Source: Candidatus Omnitrophota bacterium (lineage in GTDB: Bacteria > Omnitrophota > Gorgyraeia > 2-02-FULL-51-18). From it: a stretch of 14,293 bases of DNA. Below are positions 7,186 to 13,457 of this stretch, piece after piece; within the stretch, counting starts at the first letter, position 1; every line of letters begins with the position of its first letter. The stretch covers positions 1-14,293 of the forward strand of contig JAHFFL010000009.1 of assembly GCA_023247955.1 (NCBI GenBank). The letters are read 5' to 3'. The notes under the pieces are model-generated. The model searched no databases. It was not told the origin of the DNA and was given only the letters and a program-made list of their open reading frames with translations. A program made the position numbers and the translations under genes.

Positions 7186-8973
7186 ATGAAGAAGCTTCTT
7201 TTCTTTTTGGGTCTAGCCGCCGCGGCCATATTTCTTGCTGCGGCCGTGTTTCTTTTGACATTTGACGCCAACCGTTATCTTCCTCTGGCCAAAGAGCATC
7301 TGCAAAATTACCTGGGGTATCCTGTCGGGATAGAAAGGATCGCCCTCCGCTGGGAATGGGAGGGCCCGGCGGTGGAGCTTGTGGGATTTTCGGTGTATCC
7401 GCCTTCCGAAAGTAAAGACCGGACCCCGGTCTTGTCGCTTGAGCGTCTCCGTGTCGCGTTTGAGATTCTCCCGCTTCTGCAAAAAAAGATAAGAATATCC
7501 TCGGTGTCCGCTCTTCACCCGCGCCTGCGTTTGACAAAAAATGTGGGAGGTCAGTGGGAGATTTTTTCCGAAAAAATAGAAAGCGAAAAAAGTCTGCCGG
7601 CCGCTTCTTCGGCGCCGGCTCCGTCTTCTCCGCGCGGCGAAGCATCCTCCGAGCCGTTTTCAGTGGGGATGCTGAGGGTGGAAGGCGCCGAGATACGGTT
7701 TGTGGACGAGACCAGCTCACCGGTGGGAGAAATCACGCTGCGCCGTTTGGACGCGGTTTTTAAAAATCCACGCCTGGACGAGCCGTTTAGATTTGAGGTC
7801 CGCCTTGCTGTCTTCGGCGACTCTCAAAACTTTTCGGCGCACGGCAAGATCATGGTGTTGGGAGAAAATCCCGGTGTGCAGCTGGAGGGCCTGCGGCTGC
7901 GCGCGGATTTTTCGAAGATAAACACGGAACTTTTGTCAAAAACATTTCCGGCGGTCGGCAGTATCGGTATCCGGCGCGCCGAAGGGATCTTGTCCGTGGA
8001 TTCCGAAAAGCTTTTTTTTGCCGAGCGGCGCGTGACGGGATCAAAAACAAAAATCGTTCTCACGAAAGGTCTTCTTTATTTCAATGGGTTTAAGGATCCG
8101 GTCGAAGCTGTTGAGGCTTGGGGCGAGGTCACGGGGGACACGTTCAAGATCTCACGCTTTGACGCACGAATCGGCTCGGGCGCCTTGACTGCCGCTGCGG
8201 AGACCACCGGCATGGAGACCAACCCGTCGACGGCGTTTGAGATCCGCGCGGAACGGTTATCACTGGCTTCTTTTTTGCCCCCCAAACCACCGCAGGAGTC
8301 GCATTTTGAGGGAGAGCTCTCGATTCATCTGAAAGGCGCCGGACAGGGATGGGGGGGAGTCCAGTTTACACAGACGCTTTCAGGGACAGGAGAGCTTGGG
8401 CTTAAGAACGCCGTTTTCGTGAATTTTAATTTGTTGCGTGAAGTCTTAGGGCGTCTTTCGGCTGTGCCCGGATTTGGCGACACACTGATGGAGCGCCTGC
8501 CGCCGGTGTACCAACAGCGGATGAGCGCCGCGCACACTTACTTTGCGCCGGTGAGCGCGTCGTTTGTAATGCAAGGTGGCGGAATTTATTTCAATAATAT
8601 TCAGGCGGCCACTCAGGATTTTGCGATTGGTATCGGAGCGCGGCTTGGCATGGACGGCGCCGTGGACGGGCAGTCGGTGATTCGCATGCAACCCGAATTG
8701 TCTTATTCGGTCTGCCAGGCGGTACCGGAGGCGCAGTATTTTTTGAGTCCCCAGGGACAACTGGAGATCCCGGCGAAGATCGACGGGACTTTAAGCCATT
8801 TGAGAATATTGCCGGACACCCGGGCCATCGTGACCAATATCGCGGTCACGAAAGGGCAGCAACTGATCAGCGATTTGCTTCAGAAGCGGTCAGGCAAAGG
8901 GGGAGAGTCATCGTCGGGTGAAGGGGGCTCGGGAAAGCCGGACTACAAAAATTTATTGAAGAACCTGTTCTAA
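7186..8973 (+). CDS. AsmA-like protein (envelope biogenesis)
   Basis: The 595-residue product has an N-terminal membrane helix (about 4-25) followed by DANRYLPLAKEHLQNYLGYPVGIERIAL, the typical start of AsmA/AsmA-like proteins, in which a short helix leads into repeated beta strands (VSALHPRLRLTKN...GQWEIF). A low-complexity Ser/Ala/Pro/Glu stretch at about 125-160 interrupts it. The C-terminal third (about 385-575) matches the AsmA-like C-terminal region: LSGTGELGLKNAVFVNFNLL..., then SASFVMQGGGIYFNNIQ and GQLEIPAKIDGTLSHLRILPD. Members form long beta-grooved bridges from the inner membrane toward the outer membrane and are linked to phospholipid transport and outer-membrane assembly. It follows the GGDEF gene by 4 bases, so they are probably coupled. 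It converges with pepF, 8 bases between stops and no terminator hairpin. Confidence 0.82.
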   Translation: MKKLLFFLGLAAAAIFLAAAVFLLTFDANRYLPLAKEHLQNYLGYPVGIERIALRWEWEGPAVELVGFSVYPPSESKDRTPVLSLERLRVAFEILPLLQKKIRISSVSALHPRLRLTKNVGGQWEIFSEKIESEKSLPAASSAPAPSSPRGEASSEPFSVGMLRVEGAEIRFVDETSSPVGEITLRRLDAVFKNPRLDEPFRFEVRLAVFGDSQNFSAHGKIMVLGENPGVQLEGLRLRADFSKINTELLSKTFPAVGSIGIRRAEGILSVDSEKLFFAERRVTGSKTKIVLTKGLLYFNGFKDPVEAVEAWGEVTGDTFKISRFDARIGSGALTAAAETTGMETNPSTAFEIRAERLSLASFLPPKPPQESHFEGELSIHLKGAGQGWGGVQFTQTLSGTGELGLKNAVFVNFNLLREVLGRLSAVPGFGDTLMERLPPVYQQRMSAAHTYFAPVSASFVMQGGGIYFNNIQAATQDFAIGIGARLGMDGAVDGQSVIRMQPELSYSVCQAVPEAQYFLSPQGQLEIPAKIDGTLSHLRILPDTRAIVTNIAVTKGQQLISDLLQKRSGKGGESSSGEGGSGKPDYKNLLKNLF

Positions 8974-8981
8974 GGCCGGTT

Positions 8982-10784
8982 TTACCGCTTGCGTTCCGCG
9001 GCCAGTGTCTCGGCCTGTTTGACCAGTGTCTCCAGAAAGTTTATCCCCGCACGCCAAAAATCTTTTTGCCCGATATCCAACCCGGCTAAGCCGGCGATGT
9101 CGTGAGGCCGTTTGGATCCGCCGAGTGAGAGCATCTCAAAATAGCGCGGGACAAAAGCGTTTTTGTCTTCTTTGTATTTTTGGTAGAGACACAGCACGAA
9201 GAGCTGCGCGAACGCGTAGGCGTAACAGTAAAAGGGGGTGTGGATGAAGTGGGGGATGTATTTCCACCCGTGCCGGGCGTTGTCGGTCAGCTCCACGCTG
9301 TCGCCGTACATTTCAGCGCTCGTTTTTACCCAGAGCTTTTCCAGCGTTTGGCTTGAAAGCTCGCCCCCGGCGATTCCGGCCCCGTGGGCCGCCAGCTCAA
9401 AATCGGTCATCGCGATCTGCCGAAACACGGTCGCGAAGTTGTCGTCGATTTTCCCGCAGATGAGGCCCAGACGTTTGTGGGGGTCTTTTTCATCGTCGAA
9501 AAGCTTCTCAAAAATAAGCATCTCCCCGAATACCGAAGCGGTCTCGGCCATGGTCAGCGGCGCGTCCGACTCGAGGATACCGACTTTTCTCGCGAGAAAC
9601 TGGTGCAGTCCGTGCCCCAGCTCATGCGCGACGGTCATCACGTCCCGCAAACTTCCGGTGTAATTTACAAGGATGTAGGGATGGAGTTCCGGCGTCGTCT
9701 GGCAGCAGAATCCGCCGCCTTGCTTGCCTTGGCGTATCTCCGCGTCTATCCACCGTTTGTCAAAAAACTCGCCGGCGATCTCAGCGGCCTTTGGTGAGAA
9801 CGCCCGGTAGCCCTCGAGCACGATTTCCCGGCAGGTTTTAAAATCAATTTTTTCCCGGTCTTCCCCGATAGGCGCGTAGCGGTCGTAATCGCTCAGTTTC
9901 TCAAGGCCCAGGAGCTTGGCCTTCAGCCGGTAAAAGCGACGCACGATCGGGTAAGCGCCTTTGACGCTTTCAATCAGATGAAGCACGCTCTTCAAATCAA
10001 TCTCATTCGCGAGGTTGCGCGGCTCCATCGGGTGGGGGTATTTGCGGATCTCAAGCGACAAGCGATGATCGGCGAGTATCATGTTGTAAATGTACGTCAG
10101 AAGATGGGTGTGGGACTTGAGTCCCTCGGCCAGACTTTCGGAGGCCATCTTTCTCTGCGGCCGGTCGCTGGAGTGCAGGAGCGACAGGACTTCACTTTCC
10201 GTTTTTTCGACGCGCCGGCCGCCGATCTCTACCGTGAACGCTATTTTATTTACCACCTCGTCAAAGAGCCGGCTGAAGGCCTGGGCGCTGGTGAGCGATT
10301 TCATCGCCATGATCTTTTCTTCGTTTTCGGCGAGCGTGTGCGGGGCCTGTGCGCGCAGTTTTTCTAGGTAGTGGCGGTCTCCGGCGATCGCGGAGTCGGA
10401 CAAAAACTTTTTTACCGCGCGTTCGTCGAACCGCGCCCAGCTGACTTCAAAAAAAAGCAAATGACAGGAAATCTGGGTAATCCGGTGCTGGATTTTTTGC
10501 AGAAAAGCGCCGAGCGCGGGGTCGTCGGTCTTCGCGGCGAAAGAAAGGTGAGCAAACACCCCGGGCTTGGTGAGCCGTGTGAGGATTTCCTTGTAATCGC
10601 GCAGGAGTCCTGCTAGCGGGAGCGGGGAAGAGCCGTTTGACTCGAAGAAAGGCCGGTATTTTTTCTCAAATTCCAGCGCCAGGGTTTCCGCGTCCTTAAG
10701 ATCCGCCTCAAGCGCCGGGTCGCCGGTGGAACGGTAAAGATCAGACAGGTCCCAACGCACGCCTTGTGCCATATTTTCGGACAT
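8982..10784 (-). CDS. pepF: Oligoendopeptidase F, M3 family zinc peptidase
   Basis: Cytoplasmic zinc metallopeptidase that cuts short peptides. From ATG at 10784 the product has 600 residues, the usual length; the in-frame TTG one codon upstream is less likely because the Shine-Dalgarno GGAGGG (complement of 10789-10794) is 4 bases from the ATG. The N-terminal half is helical. The catalytic core has GGGFCCQTTPELHPYILVNY (356-375), then the zinc motif HELGH (H387, E388, H391) and the third ligand E414 in TMAETASVFGE. These match the pepF/M3 group closely. Upstream on the same strand lie a folded element and tRNA-Ser(CGA), and I see no separate promoter between them, so pepF may be read from the tRNA promoter with the fold in its leader. 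Confidence 0.93.
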   Translation of the reverse strand: MSENMAQGVRWDLSDLYRSTGDPALEADLKDAETLALEFEKKYRPFFESNGSSPLPLAGLLRDYKEILTRLTKPGVFAHLSFAAKTDDPALGAFLQKIQHRITQISCHLLFFEVSWARFDERAVKKFLSDSAIAGDRHYLEKLRAQAPHTLAENEEKIMAMKSLTSAQAFSRLFDEVVNKIAFTVEIGGRRVEKTESEVLSLLHSSDRPQRKMASESLAEGLKSHTHLLTYIYNMILADHRLSLEIRKYPHPMEPRNLANEIDLKSVLHLIESVKGAYPIVRRFYRLKAKLLGLEKLSDYDRYAPIGEDREKIDFKTCREIVLEGYRAFSPKAAEIAGEFFDKRWIDAEIRQGKQGGGFCCQTTPELHPYILVNYTGSLRDVMTVAHELGHGLHQFLARKVGILESDAPLTMAETASVFGEMLIFEKLFDDEKDPHKRLGLICGKIDDNFATVFRQIAMTDFELAAHGAGIAGGELSSQTLEKLWVKTSAEMYGDSVELTDNARHGWKYIPHFIHTPFYCYAYAFAQLFVLCLYQKYKEDKNAFVPRYFEMLSLGGSKRPHDIAGLAGLDIGQKDFWRAGINFLETLVKQAETLAAERKR

Positions 10785-10796
10785 CAAACCCTCCGG

Positions 10797-10840
10797 TCCT
10801 CATCACCCCAAACGAAAGAATTCGGAGAGAGGAGGATTCG
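10797..10840 (-). repeat. 44-bp direct repeat, copy A (distal tRNA-Ser 3' end)
   Basis: Bases 10797-10840 are identical to 10938-10981 (offset 141 bp). Read on the minus strand, each copy holds the tRNA-Ser(CGA) 3' end from C56 on, then a 26-base tail containing TTCGTTTGGGGTGATGAGGA. Copy A is the one next to pepF and ends 2 bases before the pepF Shine-Dalgarno. Confidence 0.93.
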
Positions 10841-10937
10841 CCGCCCTTCGTCCGCTTTTTGCGGACTACGGGTCGGGCATTCGCGCCATTCGCTGCTCCT
10901 AGCCGTCGCAGCTCATAAGCATGGCGCTCTGTTCGAA
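10797..10937 (-). mobile_element. 141-bp insertion/duplication behind tRNA-Ser(CGA)
   Basis: One 141-bp period: a folded core plus a repeated tRNA 3' end and tail. It parallels the 298-bp insertion behind tRNA-Lys and shares its fold and junction bases, so both are probably members of one small non-coding element family. The tail is duplicated here along with the tRNA end, unlike at tRNA-Lys. Copy A ends with the first bases of the closing stem (GAGGA) and then diverges, so it may be the remnant of a second, truncated unit. No enzyme gene is present. Confidence 0.58.
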
Positions 10938-10942
10938 TCCTC
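10832..10942 (-). other. Three-way-junction fold behind tRNA-Ser(CGA)
   Basis: Read on the minus strand. P1: GAGGATTC (10942-10935) with GAATCCTC (10839-10832), the latter from the duplicated tRNA T-arm. P2: GCGCCAT (10927-10921) with ATGGCGC (10889-10883), topped by GCTGC/GCAGC (10912-10908/10896-10892). P3: GCC (10878-10876) with GGC (10842-10840) and CCC (10872-10870) with GGG (10846-10844), topped by GTCCGC-AAAAA-GCGGAC (10866-10850). Junction strands are GAACAGA (10934-10928) and GAAT (10882-10879). Compared with the tRNA-Lys copy, P1 differs throughout and the P3 outer pair is swapped from GGC/GCC to GCC/GGC with pairing kept. This is what selection on structure would give. Confidence 0.7.
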
Positions 10943-10981
10943 ATCACCCCAAACGAAAGAATTCGGAGAGAGGAGGATTCG
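10938..10981 (-). repeat. 44-bp direct repeat, copy B (within tRNA-Ser)
   Basis: Copy next to and overlapping the intact tRNA-Ser(CGA): bases 10964-10981 are the tRNA 3' end from C56, and 10938-10963 are the tail. The tail's last bases form the 5' strand of the P1 stem of the fold. Confidence 0.93.
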
Positions 10982-11048
10982 AACCTCCGGTACCTTTCGG
11001 TACATCCGCTTTCGAGGCGGACGCATTCGACCACTCTGCCATCTCTCC
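10964..11048 (-). tRNA. tRNA-Ser (anticodon CGA)
   Basis: Class II tRNA of 85 nt on the minus strand. Acceptor GGAGAGA/TCTCTCC, anticodon stem TCCGC/GCGGA with loop CTCGAAA (anticodon CGA, complement of 11012-11014), long variable arm GTACC-GAAA-GGTAC, T-arm GGAGG-TTCGAAT-CCTCC, discriminator G. CCA is not encoded. It reads UCG codons. Its 3' end is duplicated 141 bp downstream. Confidence 0.96.
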
Positions 11049-11050
11049 AT

Positions 11051-11065
11051 GGAACAAAATGTTCC
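11051..11065. repeat. 15-bp perfect dyad GGAACA-AAA-TGTTCC
   Basis: A perfect inverted repeat lies 2 bases upstream of the tRNA-Ser(CGA) 5' end and just downstream of its likely -10 box. It could be a short leader hairpin or an operator-like dyad. It is a single copy and may be chance. Confidence 0.5.
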
Positions 11066-11069
11066 TCCA

Positions 11070-11075
11070 TTTATA
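11070..11075 (-). promoter_or_regulatory. Possible -10 box for tRNA-Ser(CGA)
   Basis: On the minus strand TATAAA (complement of 11070-11075) lies 21 bases before the tRNA 5' end, giving a predicted leader of roughly 15 nt. The -35 region (TGCATA, 17-bp spacer) is a poor match. Confidence 0.45.
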
Positions 11076-11137
11076 CCACAAATCATCCGCAATATGCAGC
11101 ACTCCCTCGAGATCCAAGTTTTCATTTCTTGTTCTGC

Positions 11138-11165
11138 TTGAAGTTTCATACGATTGATGTAAACT
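11138..11165 (+). promoter_or_regulatory. Possible promoter for the exported-protein operon
   Basis: TTGAAG (11138-11143), 16-bp spacer, TAAACT (11160-11165). Both boxes match the consensus in part. It is correctly placed before the first gene at 11210, giving a leader of about 35-40 nt that includes the Shine-Dalgarno AAGGA (11196-11200). The rest of 11076-11137 shows nothing I can name. Confidence 0.4.
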
Positions 11166-11209
11166 GGTGAGTAAAGATGAACAAAAACGCTGAAAAAGGA
11201 TGATGCAAG

Positions 11210-11617
11210 GTGATTTGTCGGATAAAATTTAGCGTTTTAACAATATTTATGATTTTTGGAAGCGCTACGTTTCTTTTCGCCGCCGAAAAAACGGAAGTCA
11301 GCGCTTACTTGCCTTCTCCTGACGGAGACTACCAAACACTGCAGAGCACGGGCGACGCTTCGCTTGCTTTAGAGAACGAAGGCCGCGTGGCCATCGGAAC
11401 CACCGACGCCAACGCGAAACTCGCCGTACAAGGTGATCTCCGGACTACCGGAGATACCGTCATCGAAGCTTCTACCGGCGTGAGTCGCAGTGTGACGGTC
11501 AGCGGCGTGATTTTCGCCAAGGGAGGCCTTGTGATTGAAAAAAGGGACTCAGATCCCGCTCCGTTGGAAAACGGCCGGCTGTGGCTGGATACGAAAGTAG
11601 CGGTGCCCCAGTCATGA
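11210..11617 (+). CDS. Small exported repeat-fold protein, paralog 1 of 3
   Basis: The 135-residue product starts at GTG 11210, 9 bases after AAGGA. It has a signal peptide (FSVLTIFMIFGSATFLFAA, cleavage near residue 25) and then TEVSAYLPSPDGDYQTLQST, followed by GRVAIGTTDANAKLAVQGDL, TVSGVIFAKGGLVIEK and a terminal NGRLWLDT. The same order of blocks recurs in the genes at 12643 and 13035. The 'AIGT...AKL.V.GDL' block is like the repeats in phage tail fibres and trimeric surface adhesins, which suggests a beta-rich, possibly trimeric, surface protein. No function is known. It is the first gene of a five-gene exported-protein run; the next start lies 15 bases past its stop. Confidence 0.78.
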   Translation: MICRIKFSVLTIFMIFGSATFLFAAEKTEVSAYLPSPDGDYQTLQSTGDASLALENEGRVAIGTTDANAKLAVQGDLRTTGDTVIEASTGVSRSVTVSGVIFAKGGLVIEKRDSDPAPLENGRLWLDTKVAVPQS

Positions 11618-11632
11618 GGGAGACCGGATAAT

Positions 11633-12646
11633 ATGGCAGTTTGCCGCCGTTGTTTGACCTTTGTCGGGTTGGTGTGGGCGATGCAAACCTTTATTCCTTT
11701 GTTTCAAGCCGGGGCCGGCGCGGAAGGCGGATCGGTGGCAAGAGGATTCACGGGTTCGCAGGCGTTTAACGCGTTTGGGGCGACCAAAGAAAAAAGTGGT
11801 CCCTGCGACACGATCGGAGGAGGTTCCGACTGGTTTGTGTTGGAGTCTACTGATGACAAGCGCATCAGGGTCAGCACGGAAGGCAGTGACTTCGATACAG
11901 TACTCGCGGTCTACGCGAGCCAAACCCGGGACCCGGCCAAAGTTACTTTCGCCGATCTCGTGCCGCTTGGATGCAACGATAACTGCGGAAGCGATGTTTC
12001 GTACAGCGTGGTCGTGTTTCAGGCGAAAAAAGGAGTTTTGTATTACGTCGCAGTAGACGGCAAGAGGGACGCTAAGAGCCACGTGAAATTGGACTATGTT
12101 TATTTGTCCGATGATGCGGTGGTGAGCGGCTGTAGCGGCGGTCCGCCGACGGTCACGGTCAAACCGCCGGTTGTGACTTGCGCGGGTTTGCAGGTTGATT
12201 CACCGGATGAGAGAAGAGCGGCCTGGACCGCGAGCGTCAAAAATTGCAGTCCCGCCGCTTATTTTTGGGGAGGCACTCCTTCTTTCGCTTCAAAGGATTC
12301 GATGTTTGTCACCGCTAAGTATTCCAAGGATGGTCCCGTTTACGCGAGCGTCACCGTGATTTGTGACAACGACAGAATAAGTTCTCCGTCCTGCCAAGCG
12401 AATGTCCAAGGCGGCCCCCCTCCCAATGCCTATCGTGACATCGGACTGAGACTCGCCCAGGACGGGCGCGTCGTCAAAATCGCCGTGTGGCCGGCCGCTG
12501 AAAAGTCCAAATCACCTTTAAGAATTTACAGAAGCCCGGATATTTACGGCGTCGTTCTTGTGGAAAGAGACGATACGCATGCCACCAAAGCCCTTGTTAA
12601 AACAGACGGCGGTGTCAAAGCCATGCGAGAATACACGGAGTCGTGA
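11633..12646 (+). CDS. Exported protein with a PPC-like beta domain
   Basis: The 337-residue product has a signal peptide (about 1-30). Residues 40-138 resemble the bacterial pre-peptidase C-terminal (PPC) domain: SDWFVLESTDDKRIRVST, then GSDFDTVLAVYA, LVPLGCNDNCGSDVSYSVVVFQAKKGVLYYVAVDG. A Pro-rich linker (about 143-153) joins a second beta-type, Cys-containing region (about 155-245), then a C-terminal segment (260-337) with LRIYRSPDIYGVVLVERDD. No protease domain accompanies the PPC-like domain, so it is probably a binding or adhesion module rather than an enzyme. GAGGGAG (11616-11622) provides the ribosome site. Its TGA overlaps the next GTG start by 4 bases. Confidence 0.78.
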   Translation: MAVCRRCLTFVGLVWAMQTFIPLFQAGAGAEGGSVARGFTGSQAFNAFGATKEKSGPCDTIGGGSDWFVLESTDDKRIRVSTEGSDFDTVLAVYASQTRDPAKVTFADLVPLGCNDNCGSDVSYSVVVFQAKKGVLYYVAVDGKRDAKSHVKLDYVYLSDDAVVSGCSGGPPTVTVKPPVVTCAGLQVDSPDERRAAWTASVKNCSPAAYFWGGTPSFASKDSMFVTAKYSKDGPVYASVTVICDNDRISSPSCQANVQGGPPPNAYRDIGLRLAQDGRVVKIAVWPAAEKSKSPLRIYRSPDIYGVVLVERDDTHATKALVKTDGGVKAMREYTES

Positions 12647-13038
12647 GAAATCTCACGGGGATAGCGATGTTTGCCTTGCTGCTTGGCACGGCCGGCCAGG
12701 CCTTGGCGAAGGACGGAGTGACACTCGTCGCTTATTTTCCCGTGCCTCAGGGGGAACACCAGCTTCTTTCGAGCCAAAGTGATACTTGCCTGGCTATTGA
12801 AGGTGGAAAGGTGGGTGTTGGTACGGAGCGACCGACCTCCAAGCTGACAGTACAGGGAAATGTGAGGATCAAAGGTCCCGCGTTAATCGGCGGTGATCTT
12901 ACGGTAGGCAAATCACTGACTGCGGAAGGTATTGTCCGCGCGGCGGGGGGTCTAAAGATTCAAAACGCCGGCATTGACGATGTCGCAACTGTTGGGAGCG
13001 TGTGGTTTTATTCAAAATCAGGGCAGGACAAGACATGA
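12643..13038 (+). CDS. Small exported repeat-fold protein, paralog 2 of 3
   Basis: The 131-residue product starts with GTG that overlaps the previous stop (GTGA). Signal peptide: RNLTGIAMFALLLGTAGQALA, cleavage after ALA near residue 22. The mature part starts VTLVAYFPVPQGEHQLLSS, then GGKVGVGTERPTSKLTVQGN, SLTAEGIVRAAGGLKIQN, and GSVWFYS. Block order and spacing match the genes at 11210 and 13035. The 'VGVGT..P..KL.V.GN' block is the most typical tail-fibre/adhesin-like one of the three. Translational coupling to its neighbours suggests they are made in set amounts and may assemble together. Confidence 0.78.
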   Translation: MRNLTGIAMFALLLGTAGQALAKDGVTLVAYFPVPQGEHQLLSSQSDTCLAIEGGKVGVGTERPTSKLTVQGNVRIKGPALIGGDLTVGKSLTAEGIVRAAGGLKIQNAGIDDVATVGSVWFYSKSGQDKT

Positions 13039-13457
13039 TGAATAAACGTCTTTTTTTCTTTCTCATGGCAGGGTTATTGATGATTTCGTCTTCACTGGAA
13101 GCGGCTGGTAAAAAATCACCAACCGAGGTTATAAGCTCTTATTCTTCTCCTGAAGGGGATTATGAACAGCTCAAAACCACCGACGATACGGTACTCGCCA
13201 CCGACGCAGATACCAAGGTCGGCGTCGGGATGCCGGCAAGCGAAGCCGACGCCAAACTCGCCGTAGCGGGTGATCTCACGACGACGGCAAATACCACCGT
13301 CGAATCTGGTGTCGAGGTCAAAAAGGACCTCACGGTCTCAGGGCTTCTGGATGCGCAGGGAGGTCTTGTGATTCAGAAACTTCCCCAAGATCCCACAGGC
13401 CTCACGGCTCAGGACGACGGCCGGATGTGGCTGGTCAGTTCAGGTGGAGAATCATGA
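13035..13457 (+). CDS. Small exported repeat-fold protein, paralog 3 of 3
   Basis: From ATG 13035 (ATGA overlap with the previous stop) the product has 140 residues; ATG 13038 is equally possible. AGGA lies at 13025-13028. A GTG at 13002 is in frame but would put extra residues before the signal peptide. Signal peptide: NKRLFFFLMAGLLMISSSLEA. The mature part shows TEVISSYSSPEGDYEQLKTT, TKVGVGMPASEADAKLAVAGDL, DLTVSGLLDAQGGLVIQK and DDGRMWLVSSG. It is closest to paralog 1 (AKLAV.GDL.TT, TVSG, GGLVI.K). The TGA overlaps the next ATG by 4 bases. Confidence 0.78.
   Translation: MMNKRLFFFLMAGLLMISSSLEAAGKKSPTEVISSYSSPEGDYEQLKTTDDTVLATDADTKVGVGMPASEADAKLAVAGDLTTTANTTVESGVEVKKDLTVSGLLDAQGGLVIQKLPQDPTGLTAQDDGRMWLVSSGGES

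Noticed and set aside
9238..9797. Plus-strand ORFs opposite pepF
   Set aside because: They lie over the catalytic part of pepF on the opposite strand and have no recognisable motif or ribosome site.
10850..10866. Hairpin GTCCGC-AAAAA-GCGGAC as an intrinsic terminator
   Set aside because: No U-tract follows on the minus strand (GAAGGG follows). It is the P3 tip of the junction fold. On the plus strand the loop, not the tail, holds the T-run.
10741..11070. Minus-strand ORF of 109 codons across tRNA-Ser(CGA) and the element
   Set aside because: It reads straight through the tRNA and both copies of the 44-bp repeat, producing the repeated peptide [13 protein letters not shown] from duplicated non-coding DNA. 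No signal of coding.
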